Shown one piece after another: positions 30,597 to 38,777 of a stretch of 64,000 bases of DNA. The DNA is from JACSRF01 sp964504445 (GTDB taxonomy: Bacteria; Chloroflexota; Anaerolineae; Promineifilales; Promineifilaceae). The DNA is taken from assembly GCA_964504445.1 (NCBI GenBank), contig CAZDEO010000021.1, forward strand, positions 5,616 through 69,615, written 5' to 3'. The first letter of the stretch is position 1. The number at the start of each line of letters is the position of its first letter. Below the pieces are notes generated by a model, which saw nothing but the letters and a program-made list of their open reading frames with translations, was not told the origin of the DNA and ran no database searches. A program made the translations under genes and the position numbers.

Positions 30597-31088
30597 TTAA
30601 GACTCAATCTTCACAACCTGAAATTCCGTCATACCCCGTGGGGCATTTATGCGCACAATGTCACCCACCTTAGAACCCAACAACGCCTTACCCAGCGGGC
30701 TTTCATTAGAAATGCGCCCCTCAACTGGATCCGCCTCCGCTGCCCCAACTAAATGGTAGCGCTCTTCCTCGTCATAACCCACTTCTACAACCGTTACATG
30801 GTCCCCAATACGCACATGCTCATATTTGCGATCGCCCCCATCTTGAATAATCTGATAATTATTCAAAATATCTTCTAGTTCCTGAATACGCCCTTCCAGG
30901 AAAGATTGGGCATTGCGCGCGGCCTCAAGCTCCGCATTATCCACAAAATCATCATCTTGGCCGTCTTCAAAAGCACGGTGCAGGCGGTCAGCCACCTCTT
31001 CACGGCCAACCGTGCGTAAATGTTCTAGTTCTTTGGTTAACTTTTCTAGACCTGCTTGTGTAAGCAAGTGTGGTTTTTCGTCTGTCAT
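30597..31088 (-). CDS. greA: Transcription elongation factor GreA
   Basis: A 163-residue Gre factor that rescues backtracked RNA polymerase by stimulating transcript cleavage in the secondary channel. The N-terminal coiled coil (about 10-75) opens with LLTQAGLEKLTKELEHLRTV and has the acidic tip DGQDDDFVDNAE, needed for cleavage. The C-terminal FKBP-like domain ends with ESPLGKALLGSKVGDIVRIN. It has its own promoter (31173-31201) and a 7-bp leader hairpin (31113-31131). It lies upstream of lysS, a pairing common in bacteria. Confidence 0.95.
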   Translation of the reverse strand: MTDEKPHLLTQAGLEKLTKELEHLRTVGREEVADRLHRAFEDGQDDDFVDNAELEAARNAQSFLEGRIQELEDILNNYQIIQDGGDRKYEHVRIGDHVTVVEVGYDEEERYHLVGAAEADPVEGRISNESPLGKALLGSKVGDIVRINAPRGMTEFQVVKIES

Positions 31089-31112
31089 GAATCACCCATA
31101 TTAACAGGAAAA

Positions 31113-31131
31113 CCGCTGACCTATTCAGCGG
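31113..31131 (-). promoter_or_regulatory. Hairpin in the greA leader
   Basis: CCGCTGA (31113-31119) and TCAGCGG (31125-31131) with a CCTAT loop, 25 bp before the greA start. There is no T-run. Confidence 0.45.
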
Positions 31132-31172
31132 CGCTCCAATTCCTTTCCAGCATCGATTTTTTCAAGAGGGGG

Positions 31173-31201
31173 ATTATATCAACAACCGGTTTGTCTTACA
31201 A
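31173..31201 (-). promoter_or_regulatory. greA promoter
   Basis: On the minus strand TTGTAA (31201-31196), a 17-bp spacer and TATAAT (31178-31173), 85 bp upstream of the greA start. Confidence 0.6.
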
Positions 31202-31269
31202 CAAGATTATGAGATTAGCCCGCAATTCAAAATGCAGAGTCATCCCGCGAGAAGCCATCTGCCCCAAAG

Positions 31270-31298
31270 TTGCCATAGACAGTCGCTGCCGCTACACT
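31270..31298 (+). promoter_or_regulatory. Candidate promoter for the small membrane protein operon
   Basis: TTGCCA (31270-31275), 17-bp spacer, TACACT (31293-31298), 27 bp upstream of ATG 31325, which is preceded by AAGGGAAAA. Confidence 0.4.
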
Positions 31299-31324
31299 TC
31301 GACTTTATTTTTTAAGGGAAAACC

Positions 31325-31522
31325 ATGGTGACAAAGAGAAAGTTAGGTTTCTTATTCATTGCCGGGGGAGTCGTTGGCAGCGTCGCTATTTTTGCAGTTG
31401 ATCTATTGGGCGCGGGTGATTTTCAGGGTATTGGCCCGGCACAGCGTCTGGCGCTGGCGGCGGCAGCGGCCGTTGTTGTGTTGGGGCTAACATTGCTTCC
31501 CCTGGGAGATAAACCAGCATGA
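31325..31522 (+). CDS. Small two-helix membrane protein
   Basis: A 65-residue protein with two predicted membrane helices (about 8-27 and 42-60) joined by a short loop, DLLGAGDFQGIGPAQR. An AAGGG ribosome-binding site precedes the ATG. Its TGA overlaps the ATG of the following glycosyltransferase-like gene (ATGA at 31519-31522), so the two are co-translated. It may be an accessory subunit of that enzyme. No family is recognised. Confidence 0.55.
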   Translation: MVTKRKLGFLFIAGGVVGSVAIFAVDLLGAGDFQGIGPAQRLALAAAAAVVVLGLTLLPLGDKPA

Positions 31523-33156
31523 CGGCCGTTTCCCCCGCCCCCCCTAACCAACCCCAATGGCAAAAAGCCGTAGCCTGGGTACCGCGGGTTCTCATTGCTC
31601 TGGCCGTCGCCGCTTTTATCGGCTATTTTGTCGTTTATGCCATCTACGCTTTCAACCTTTTCCGCTTTCCCTTCGATTATGACCAAGGTGAGGGCTTTGA
31701 GTTAATGGATACCCTGCTATTTAGCCGGGGGGAGTGGCCTTACCGCAACAATGACCATTACCCCTTTTACTCCTCCAACTACCCCCCCCTGTTTCACGTT
31801 ATCATTGTGCCCCTGGTTTGGCTTTTTGGGCCGCAATATTGGACAGGCCGGCTGGTTTCCTGGTTGGGCACACTAATCACGGCCGTTGCCATTGGCTGGG
31901 GTGTGCAACGGGAAGGCAAACGCTGGTGGCTCTCCCTGCTTTCCGGGTTAGCCTTCCTGGCCTCCAACTACGTCTACCACGTAGGCCCTCTCTTCCGCCA
32001 GCACATGTTCATGGTCATGTTCGAGACGCTAGCCGTGGTATACTTGGTAGTCACGGTAGACAAGGAAGAACAAGACGGCCATTTCCACCACAAACGGCTG
32101 CTACTCGTGATGGCCTTGCTGCTAGCGGCTGGATACACGAAACAGCTCGCTTACGCCACCGTAGCTGCCGTGTTCATCTTTCTCTTCTTGCGTCAAAGCA
32201 AACGCGCTGTGCTGTGGGCAGTGCCCTTTGCCGCCGTTACCGGCCTCGTTTTTTTGTGGATTAACTGGGCTACCGACGGCTGGTGGCTGGTTAATACCGT
32301 CACCGCCAACCTCAACCCCTTTATCCAAGAGCAGGCCATTGGCTTGTTTCGCCAATGGTTTACACTGCACACGGTCATCACCCTGGCTGCGGCGCTTTTT
32401 GCTGTGTACCAGCTTTACTTTGAGCGTCTGTCTGCCTATTCCATCTGGTTTGTCATTGCCGTGCTCAACAGCGTTACCGCCGGCAAATGGGGTGCTGGCG
32501 AGTCTTACTTTGCCACGGCCATCGCCGCCAGCTCCATCCTCACCGGGCTGGCAATGGGCCGGGTACTGGATTGGGCTAAGGACAAGGGCTGGCACTGGGA
32601 AACGGCCGTGCTCACCCTCATTCCCCTGCTCTGGCTCATCCAGGCCGACAAAGTCTTCCACATGCCCACCCACACCCCCACTCTGGCAGCTATAGCCAGC
32701 GCGCTCGGCCATCCTACCGAAGTGTATATTGCCCCGCAGACCTCCTGCTCCGCCCCGCGGGATCCGGAACCCGTCTACTACGTGGATTCGGCCGGCGTTT
32801 CGCTGCTAGGCCGTCCTCCCAGTCCAGCAGACACCGCCGCCGGCATAGCCATCGCTAACAAAATTTTAGAAGGGGAAACGGCCGCTTTCAGTGAAGAAGC
32901 CGGCTTCAATTTTTACGCCGGGCGCGACATTGTCACCAACCCCACCCAACTGCTTAACCTCTACCAAAACAACGCCGTAGACCTCACCGACATGCTGGCC
33001 ATGCTCAACCAACAAGCCTTTGATACGGTAATTCTGCGCGCCCAGTTCTATCCCCCCCCCATTCTTGATGCCATTGGTCAGCAGTACGAAACCACCGACC
33101 TGATCCAGATGAACGGATTTGTATACTGCATCATGCGCCCGCGAGTCGCGCAATAA
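31519..33156 (+). CDS. Multipass membrane glycosyltransferase-like protein (GT-C type)
   Basis: A 545-residue protein with about ten membrane helices. The first outer loop contains FPFDYDQGEGFELMDTLLFS, where the acidic DYDQGE takes the position of the catalytic DD/ED of GT39/ArnT-like enzymes, followed by YPFYSSNYPPLFH, a typical YPPL motif. A small C-terminal soluble part (about 400-545) contains VYYVDSAGVSLLGRPP. It probably moves a sugar from a polyprenyl carrier onto an extracytoplasmic acceptor. It is coupled to the small membrane gene upstream. Confidence 0.75.
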   Translation: MTAVSPAPPNQPQWQKAVAWVPRVLIALAVAAFIGYFVVYAIYAFNLFRFPFDYDQGEGFELMDTLLFSRGEWPYRNNDHYPFYSSNYPPLFHVIIVPLVWLFGPQYWTGRLVSWLGTLITAVAIGWGVQREGKRWWLSLLSGLAFLASNYVYHVGPLFRQHMFMVMFETLAVVYLVVTVDKEEQDGHFHHKRLLLVMALLLAAGYTKQLAYATVAAVFIFLFLRQSKRAVLWAVPFAAVTGLVFLWINWATDGWWLVNTVTANLNPFIQEQAIGLFRQWFTLHTVITLAAALFAVYQLYFERLSAYSIWFVIAVLNSVTAGKWGAGESYFATAIAASSILTGLAMGRVLDWAKDKGWHWETAVLTLIPLLWLIQADKVFHMPTHTPTLAAIASALGHPTEVYIAPQTSCSAPRDPEPVYYVDSAGVSLLGRPPSPADTAAGIAIANKILEGETAAFSEEAGFNFYAGRDIVTNPTQLLNLYQNNAVDLTDMLAMLNQQAFDTVILRAQFYPPPILDAIGQQYETTDLIQMNGFVYCIMRPRVAQ

Positions 33157-33303
33157 TAATTTGCCCTGTGTAGGTTTCACCGTTGCCGCTCGGCTGGCAA
33201 GATCGCCCCAAAACTTCGCCAGCTCTGCCTGCTGGTTAAGCATAAACCTTCGTGCCCATGCTGAAAACAAGCACCAGTCTATTTCCCTCACGGCACTTTA
33301 CGC

Positions 33304-33309
33304 TATAAT
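33304..33309 (+). promoter_or_regulatory. -10 element upstream of the kinase gene
   Basis: A TATAAT hexamer 28 bp upstream of the ATG at 33337, but no convincing -35 at normal spacing. The start codon is preceded by GGGAGAT. Confidence 0.35.
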
Positions 33310-33336
33310 GGAAAACTGAAACGGCTGGGAGATACC

Positions 33337-34893
33337 ATGAACGAAGAAACGACTACTGCTGAATTCATGCCCAAAACCATTGGCCGATATATCATACGCG
33401 ATATCTTAGGACGTGGTGGTATGGGTTCGGTATACCTGGGGTATGATCCGCAAATCGAACGCAATGTAGCCGTGAAAATCTTGCCTCGCGAGCTACTCTA
33501 CGACCCCATGTTCCAAACCCGGTTTGAACGGGAAGCTAAAGCCATTGCCGTGCTCGACCACCCGGCAGTGGTGCCGGTGCATGATTTCGGCAAGGATGGC
33601 GATCAGCCCTACATCGTTATGCGCTATATGAGCGGTGGCACGCTGTCGAAGAGGCTCAAAGGTGGGCCGCTTTCCATGACAGAAATCTTACAAGTGCTGC
33701 GTCGCATTGGCCCCGCTCTGGACGAAGCACATAAATTGAACATTTTTCACCGCGACATCAAGCCCTCTAATATACTATTTGATAAATATGGACACGCCTA
33801 CCTGTCGGATTTTGGCATGGTGCGGCTGGATGCCCCATCAGAAATAACGGGTTCCCATGCGGCAGTGGGCACACCGGGTTACATGAGTCCAGAACAAATT
33901 CGCGGGCTAGACATCAACGGCCGTAGCGACCTGTACGGGCTGGGCGTGGTGCTCTTTGAAATGACGACAGGGAAACGGCCGTTCCGCGCCGATACGCCAG
34001 CCATGGTGATCGTGAAGCAAATTAGCGACCCTGTACCCCGCATCCGCCAAATTAACCCCAATCTGCCCCGCGAATATGACGTCATCATTCACCGGCTAAT
34101 GGCTAAAGACCCCAAAGACCGGCCCGATTCAGCCGCCCAGGTCATTCGCATGCTTTCAGCGGCATTGACGGCCGTCAATAACCCCGACATACCCATACCC
34201 CCCACCACCAACGAGCAGCCCGACCAGCCTACCCCGCCACCAACGCAAATCATCCGCACCATCAGCAAGCCCCCCTTCCAACCACCACCAGAAACCAAGT
34301 CCGTGGGCGTTTTCGGCCTGCGCACCCCTGCAGAAGTGGCAGAAACCATTGCCCATGATGAAAATTCACTAGAGATTTACTGCCCGCAGTGTAACCAAAT
34401 TATTGACATATATGGCCTGCACGACCCCTTGCACTGCCCCCATTGCCAATACACCTTCCACGTTACCGGGCACTTATGCCCCAATTGCTACACCTTCCAC
34501 ACCGACGAAACCACCTTGTGCATCAACTGCGATACCCCCTTAAAACGGGTTTGTCAGGAATGTTACGCCAGCAATTGGGCCGGAGCCGAACAGTGCCGCG
34601 AATGTAAAGCATCGCTAGATATTTTTTCCGTCTTGCAAACCCCCGTCAAACATGGCACGGTCGAACGCCAAAAGCGTAAACAAAAACAAGTGGAAGCGCT
34701 GAAAAAGGCGGAAGCCTTGGCTACGGAAAAACGTCTGGCGCTGCTGCAAGAAGAAGCGGATTCGCAAAGCGGTTTCTTTTCCAGCCCGACGCAAAAGCCA
34801 AACAGCCGTTCTCTGCTGCTCTTTACGGTAACGGCCGTCACCCTCCTCACCATCATCCTCATCCTCTATTTTGCCTTCGGTCCCCCGGCATGA
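33337..34893 (+). CDS. Ser/Thr protein kinase with C-terminal zinc ribbons
   Basis: A 518-residue Hanks-type kinase. The kinase domain spans about 17-280: glycine loop LGRGGMGSVYLG, Lys in VAVKIL, HRD in FHRDIKPSNILFD (about 137), DFG in LSDFGMVRLD, and GTPGYMSPEQ in the activation segment. A Pro-rich linker (about 285-320) leads to a cysteine-rich region (about 348-430) with at least four CxxC knuckles (CPQC, CPHC, CPNC, CINC, CQEC, CREC). A single membrane helix is near the C-terminus (489-510), so the kinase is cytoplasmic and tail-anchored, unlike PknB proteins with external PASTA sensors. The stop overlaps scpA. Confidence 0.92.
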   Translation: MNEETTTAEFMPKTIGRYIIRDILGRGGMGSVYLGYDPQIERNVAVKILPRELLYDPMFQTRFEREAKAIAVLDHPAVVPVHDFGKDGDQPYIVMRYMSGGTLSKRLKGGPLSMTEILQVLRRIGPALDEAHKLNIFHRDIKPSNILFDKYGHAYLSDFGMVRLDAPSEITGSHAAVGTPGYMSPEQIRGLDINGRSDLYGLGVVLFEMTTGKRPFRADTPAMVIVKQISDPVPRIRQINPNLPREYDVIIHRLMAKDPKDRPDSAAQVIRMLSAALTAVNNPDIPIPPTTNEQPDQPTPPPTQIIRTISKPPFQPPPETKSVGVFGLRTPAEVAETIAHDENSLEIYCPQCNQIIDIYGLHDPLHCPHCQYTFHVTGHLCPNCYTFHTDETTLCINCDTPLKRVCQECYASNWAGAEQCRECKASLDIFSVLQTPVKHGTVERQKRKQKQVEALKKAEALATEKRLALLQEEADSQSGFFSSPTQKPNSRSLLLFTVTAVTLLTIILILYFAFGPPA

Positions 34894-35612
34894 ACCCCGC
34901 CGTCTACCAGCTAGAGCTGCCTGTCTTCACCGGGCCGCTAGATTTACTTCTGCACCTCATTGAACGGCAAGAACTCGATATTACCGCCATTTCACTGGCT
35001 CAGGTCACGGCCCAGTACCTGGCCCACGTGGCGCAAATGCGCGAAACACGCATGGAGCACCTCATTGACTTCCTTGTCATCGGCGCACGGCTGGCCCTGA
35101 TTAAAAGCCGCGCCCTGCTGCCACAAACGCCACTGCAAACCGCTGAGGCGGAAGAGGAGGATCCCGCAGAGGCGCTGCTGCGCCAACTCCACGCTTACAA
35201 GCGCTTCAAAACGGCCGCTTTGTGGCTGCAAGAACGCGAAGTGGCCGGACTACGCACCCATTTACGAGTCGCACCACCACCCCGCCTGGAAAAGCGGCTG
35301 GACCTGAGCGACTTGACCCTGGACACGCTGCTACAAGCCGTGCGCGACGTGCTGGAACGGGTGGAAACCTTGGAAGAAAGCGTGACATTGGTGCAGCCCC
35401 GCCAGATTACCATTGAAGCGCAAATGAAAAAGCTGCGGGCGCGCATTGCCACCAAACGGCCGTTTCTCTTCACCGACGTCCTCTCCAAAAACGTCAGCCG
35501 CGTGGAAATTGCCGTCACTTTGCTGGCCATCCTGGAACTCATCAAGCGCCGCGAGGTAACAGCCGTGCAGCCCACCCTCTTTGGCCCCATTGAAATTCAT
35601 CCCGCCGTGTAG
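34890..35612 (+). CDS. scpA: Segregation and condensation protein A
   Basis: A 240-residue kleisin that bridges SMC heads with ScpB to form the chromosome-organising complex. The start MNPAVYQLELPVFTGPLDLL followed by HLIERQELDI is diagnostic. The C-terminal winged helix (about 175-235) ends in FLAILELIKRREV-type sequence. The ATG overlaps the kinase TGA (ATGA, 34890-34893), so production is coupled to the kinase. scpB is not adjacent. The gene carries an ACGGCCGT near 35456. Confidence 0.94.
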   Translation: MNPAVYQLELPVFTGPLDLLLHLIERQELDITAISLAQVTAQYLAHVAQMRETRMEHLIDFLVIGARLALIKSRALLPQTPLQTAEAEEEDPAEALLRQLHAYKRFKTAALWLQEREVAGLRTHLRVAPPPRLEKRLDLSDLTLDTLLQAVRDVLERVETLEESVTLVQPRQITIEAQMKKLRARIATKRPFLFTDVLSKNVSRVEIAVTLLAILELIKRREVTAVQPTLFGPIEIHPAV

Positions 35613-35670
35613 TTGCCAGTTGTCAGTGAGCAGTAAACAACGCATTTTTGCTCATTGCTCATCGCCCAGT
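35612..35670. repeat. Degenerate short repeats downstream of scpA
   Basis: The spacer is built from near-repeats such as TTGCCAGTTGTCAGTGAGCAG and TGCTCATTGCTCAT. It belongs to a group of low-complexity spacers in this window and shows no hairpin with a T-run. Confidence 0.4.
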
Positions 35671-35675
35671 GGCCT

Positions 35676-36068
35676 TTACCACCACCCCTTTTCGCGGGCA
35701 AAGCGGGCCAGGGCAATTAAAATGACCACTGCCAGCCCCAGGGGAATAAGCACCCGCAAAGCCATAATGCCCCCAAATCGCGCGATGAGCAAAAAAGCCA
35801 CAATCCCCAAAATGATGACAAAGCGACGGGACAACTGGCTTTCTTCCACCACCTCGGCCATGCGCTCCTCCTGGGCCGCGCGGCAGTCCGGGCCGGTGCC
35901 AATACGCAGCACGTCCCCGTTGGTGCGCCACTGGCAACCGCACACCTTGCACTGGTAGCATACCCGTTTCGGCTGCCCCGTCTCGATATCCGTGCGCCGC
36001 AAAATCACCCCACCGCAGTGGTCACAGTCAAAACCCGTATCTTTCCAGGTCGTTTTCGTCTCAATCAT
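35676..36068 (-). CDS. Zinc-ribbon protein with two membrane helices
   Basis: A 130-residue protein. Residues 12-46 hold two CxxC pairs (CDHCGG and CYQCKVCGCQW) that form a zinc ribbon. A charged linker is followed by two membrane helices at about 82-98 and 104-122. The topology suggests a cytoplasmic ribbon on a membrane hairpin. Function is unknown. It converges on scpA and is separated from the GH4 gene by a 183-bp spacer. Confidence 0.6.
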   Translation of the reverse strand: MIETKTTWKDTGFDCDHCGGVILRRTDIETGQPKRVCYQCKVCGCQWRTNGDVLRIGTGPDCRAAQEERMAEVVEESQLSRRFVIILGIVAFLLIARFGGIMALRVLIPLGLAVVILIALARFAREKGWW

Positions 36069-36207
36069 GCTGCTTATTATGCCAAAAAATTAAAAGGGGC
36101 ACAGCGATTCACAGAGAAAACACAGGGAGCACGGAAAACCCAGTGGAATGGAGGGAAAGATAAGGGGCTTTCGGGTTTCATTGATTTTACCGGAAAACGT
36201 AAAACCT

Positions 36208-36246
36208 GAAGCGTAAAAGGAAAGTGTCAAAGTCCCCTTACGCTTC
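36208..36246 (-). terminator. Hairpin downstream of the GH4 gene
   Basis: GAAGCGTAA (36208-36216) pairs with TTACGCTTC (36238-36246), just past the stop of the GH4 gene. There is no T-run, so it is more likely an mRNA 3'-end stabiliser than a strong terminator. Confidence 0.4.
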
Positions 36247-36251
36247 ACGCG

Positions 36252-37565
36252 TCACGCACCAAATTCCGGCAGCCACTCGCCGTGGGCGGCAATTAAATCA
36301 TCCACCAGCGCCCAAATTTGGGCCAAATCCAGCTCGGCGGCGGTGTGCGGGTCCAGCATTGCCGCGTGGTAAATGTGCTCCCGCTTACCCGTCAGCGCCG
36401 CTTCCACCGTCAAGGCCTGTACGTTGACATTGGTCTGCATCAGCGCTGCCAGGTGCGGCGGCAGGCTGCCAATGCGCGTGGGTTGGATGCCGTTTTTGTC
36501 CACCAGGCAGGGCACCTCCACGCAGCAGCCCAGGGGCAAATTGTCAATCAGCCCCTGGTTAGCCACGTTGCCATAAACCACCCGCGGCGTGCCCGTCTCC
36601 AGGCTGTGGATGATGTAGGCGCCGTACTCGTGGCTGCGCTCCACCGCCAGGGGAATGTCCTGCGACTCAAAGACCGCCTGCATCTGGCCCCAGGCGGCAA
36701 TCTGGTTTTCACAACGGGTGATGTACTCGTCCAGGGGAATATTGAACGCCTCAATCAGGTCAGGACGGTCGCGCTTGATGAACCAGGGCACGTACTCGGC
36801 GAAATGCTCGCTGGATTCGGTGACGAAGTAGCCCAGGCGCTGGAACATTTCGTAGCGCACCCGATTCCAGTCCGGAATACGGCCGTCCGCCACCACCTGC
36901 TGAATTTTTGGGTACAGGTCTTCCACGCCAACGGCCGTTTTACGCTCAAAGCGCAGGTAAAAGGCCATGTGGTTGATGCCCGCGCACAGGTAATTGATTT
37001 CTCCCAGGGGGACGTGAATGTCCCGGGCCAGTTGTTCGGCCGTGCCCTGCACGCTGTGGCACAGGCCAATGGTCTTGATGGGCGTGGCGCGATGAATAGC
37101 CCAGCAGTTCATGGCCATGGGGTTCACGTACTGCAAAAAAGTCACGTCCGGGCACAATGCCTCCATGTCGGCGCACATCTCCAGCATTACAGGGATGGTG
37201 CGCAAGCCGCGCATGATGCCGCCAATGCCCAGGGTATCGGCAATGGTCTGGCGCAGGCCATACTTTTTGGGCACTTCAAAGTCCACCACCGTGCCCGGTT
37301 TGTAGCCCGCCACCTGGAACATGCCAATGGCGTAATCGGCGCCATCCAGAGCGGCGCGGCGGTCCAGGGTGGCCTCGATGGTAGGCTTTACGCCCAGCGC
37401 TTCAGCCACCTTGTGGGCCATGATAGTGGAAGTACGCAACCGCTCTTCGTCAATGTCGTGCAGGCTAATGGTCGAGTCAACCAGTTCGGGAAAGGTCAAG
37501 ATGTCGCCAATGAGGTTTTTGGCAAATACGGTGCTGCCCGCACCGATGAGGGTAATTTTGGGCAT
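36252..37565 (-). CDS. melA: GH4 alpha-galactosidase/alpha-glucosidase
   Basis: A 437-residue family 4 glycosidase. These enzymes use NAD+ and Mn2+ in a redox elimination mechanism. The Rossmann start reads MPKITLIGAGSTVFAKNLIG, metal-site residues lie in GLCHSVQG (Cys, His) and GINHMAFYL (His), and the VNPMAMNCWAI segment is typical. The overall pattern is closest to MelA-type alpha-galactosidases. ATG 37565 follows AGGAGAAATTCT. It diverges from a zinc alcohol dehydrogenase gene through a symmetric promoter region (37623-37677). No sugar transporter is adjacent. Confidence 0.88.
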   Translation of the reverse strand: MPKITLIGAGSTVFAKNLIGDILTFPELVDSTISLHDIDEERLRTSTIMAHKVAEALGVKPTIEATLDRRAALDGADYAIGMFQVAGYKPGTVVDFEVPKKYGLRQTIADTLGIGGIMRGLRTIPVMLEMCADMEALCPDVTFLQYVNPMAMNCWAIHRATPIKTIGLCHSVQGTAEQLARDIHVPLGEINYLCAGINHMAFYLRFERKTAVGVEDLYPKIQQVVADGRIPDWNRVRYEMFQRLGYFVTESSEHFAEYVPWFIKRDRPDLIEAFNIPLDEYITRCENQIAAWGQMQAVFESQDIPLAVERSHEYGAYIIHSLETGTPRVVYGNVANQGLIDNLPLGCCVEVPCLVDKNGIQPTRIGSLPPHLAALMQTNVNVQALTVEAALTGKREHIYHAAMLDPHTAAELDLAQIWALVDDLIAAHGEWLPEFGA

Positions 37566-37622
37566 AGAATTTCTCCTATAATTTTGCAGGATGATGGATG
37601 GAGGATGGCCCTTCATCCGCCA

Positions 37623-37677
37623 TTTGGATTATACCGTTTGTGATCCGGGGCACAATTTTTGTAGGGTATAATCCAAA
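37623..37677. promoter_or_regulatory. Symmetric divergent promoter/operator of melA and the ADH gene
   Basis: TTTGGATTATACC (37623-37635) and GGTATAATCCAAA (37665-37677) are a perfect 13-bp inverted repeat. Each arm contains a TATAAT pointing outward, so one element can serve both genes. The -35 positions are weak, as expected for activator-dependent promoters. Confidence 0.55.
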
Positions 37678-37711
37678 AGACATCCGATTCCTGCGAGAAA
37701 TTGGATGTCTT
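37677..37711 (+). promoter_or_regulatory. Hairpin in the ADH leader
   Basis: AAGACATCC (37677-37685) pairs with GGATGTCTT (37703-37711). It lies directly after the -10 arm and 17 bp before the ribosome-binding site GGAGG (37728-37732). Confidence 0.4.
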
Positions 37712-37738
37712 ACACCGTGTGATGCCTGGAGGTGAGAG

Positions 37739-38740
37739 ATGTTGGCCATGATGCTACACAAACCGGATGACATAGATAGGGGGCCGCTGGCGGCTGCGGA
37801 AACGGCCGTACCCCAACCCGCCTCCCATCAAATCCGCCTGAAAGTGCATCTGTGCGGCGTGTGCCACACCGACCTGCACACTGTGGAGGGCGACCTGACG
37901 CTGCCCCGCCTGCCCATCATTCCCGGCCACCAGATTGTGGGCGTGGTGGACAAGCTCGGAGAGGGCTGCACCCTGCACCAACCCGGCGACCGCGTGGGCG
38001 TGGCCTGGCTCAACTGGGCCTGCGGGGAATGCCATTTTTGCCAGAATGGGCTGGAGAATTTGTGCGCGCACGGCCGTTTCACTGGCTGGCATGCCCATGG
38101 TGGCTACGCGCAATACACCGTGATTGACGAACGATTTGCCTTCCCGCTGCCCTCGGCCTTCAAAGATGAAGAAGCGGCTCCCCTGCTCTGCGCCGGCATC
38201 ATCGGCTACCGCTCCCTAAAGCTCAGCGGCATTCAGCCAGGGCAGCGGCTGGGACTGTACGGCTTTGGCGGCAGCGCTCATCTGGCTATCCAGGTGGCCC
38301 GCCATTGGGGGTGCGAAGTCTACGTCTTCACCCGCAGCGCCGACCACCAGCAGCACGCCCGGGAACTAGGCGCAGTTTGGGCCGGAAACGCCAAAGAGGA
38401 ATCGCCCCGTCCCCTGGACGCCAGCGTCACCTTTGCCCCCGCCGGCTGGATCATCCCCCTGGCCCTGGGCCATTTGCGACCGGGCGGCACCCTGGCCATC
38501 AACGCCATTCACACCAGCCCTATCCCCGAAATGCCCTACGATCTCATTTACGGGGAGCGGGTGCTGCGCAGCGTGGCCAATTTCACCCGCCAGGATGCCC
38601 AAGAATTCTTGCAGTTGGCCGCAGAGATTCCTATACGCACAACAACGGAGATTTATCCACTGGCAGAGGCTAACCAGGTGCTGCAAAAACTGAAAAGAAG
38701 CGAAATTCGGGGAACGGCCGTCTTAACCGTTAGCCATTGA
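37739..38740 (+). CDS. Zinc-dependent alcohol dehydrogenase
   Basis: A 333-residue medium-chain dehydrogenase. The catalytic zinc ligands are Cys in CGVCHTDLHTVEGD and His in IIPGHQIVG, with a third Cys in PLLCAGIIGY. The structural zinc lobe has the four Cys of CGECHFCQNGLENLC. The nucleotide-binding loop reads LYGFGGSAHLAIQVARHWG. It resembles AdhA-type enzymes oxidising primary alcohols or aldehydes with NAD(P). GGAGG lies 6 bp before the ATG. It shares its promoter region with the GH4 gene, so both may respond to the same carbon source. Confidence 0.9.
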   Translation: MLAMMLHKPDDIDRGPLAAAETAVPQPASHQIRLKVHLCGVCHTDLHTVEGDLTLPRLPIIPGHQIVGVVDKLGEGCTLHQPGDRVGVAWLNWACGECHFCQNGLENLCAHGRFTGWHAHGGYAQYTVIDERFAFPLPSAFKDEEAAPLLCAGIIGYRSLKLSGIQPGQRLGLYGFGGSAHLAIQVARHWGCEVYVFTRSADHQQHARELGAVWAGNAKEESPRPLDASVTFAPAGWIIPLALGHLRPGGTLAINAIHTSPIPEMPYDLIYGERVLRSVANFTRQDAQEFLQLAAEIPIRTTTEIYPLAEANQVLQKLKRSEIRGTAVLTVSH

Positions 38741-38776
38741 CCATTGATAATTGGCCATTGACCATTGGCAATTAAG
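38738..38776. repeat. Tandem degenerate ATTGACC repeats
   Basis: A spacer composed of variants of CCATTGACCATTGATAATTGG between converging genes. It is similar in style to the spacer at 58980-59023. Confidence 0.55.
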
Positions 38777-38777
38777 C

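Noticed and set aside
36318..37643. A 441-codon open frame on the plus strand
   Set aside because: It is antisense to the well-supported GH4 gene over nearly its full length and has no recognisable domain; it arises from the codon bias of the real gene.
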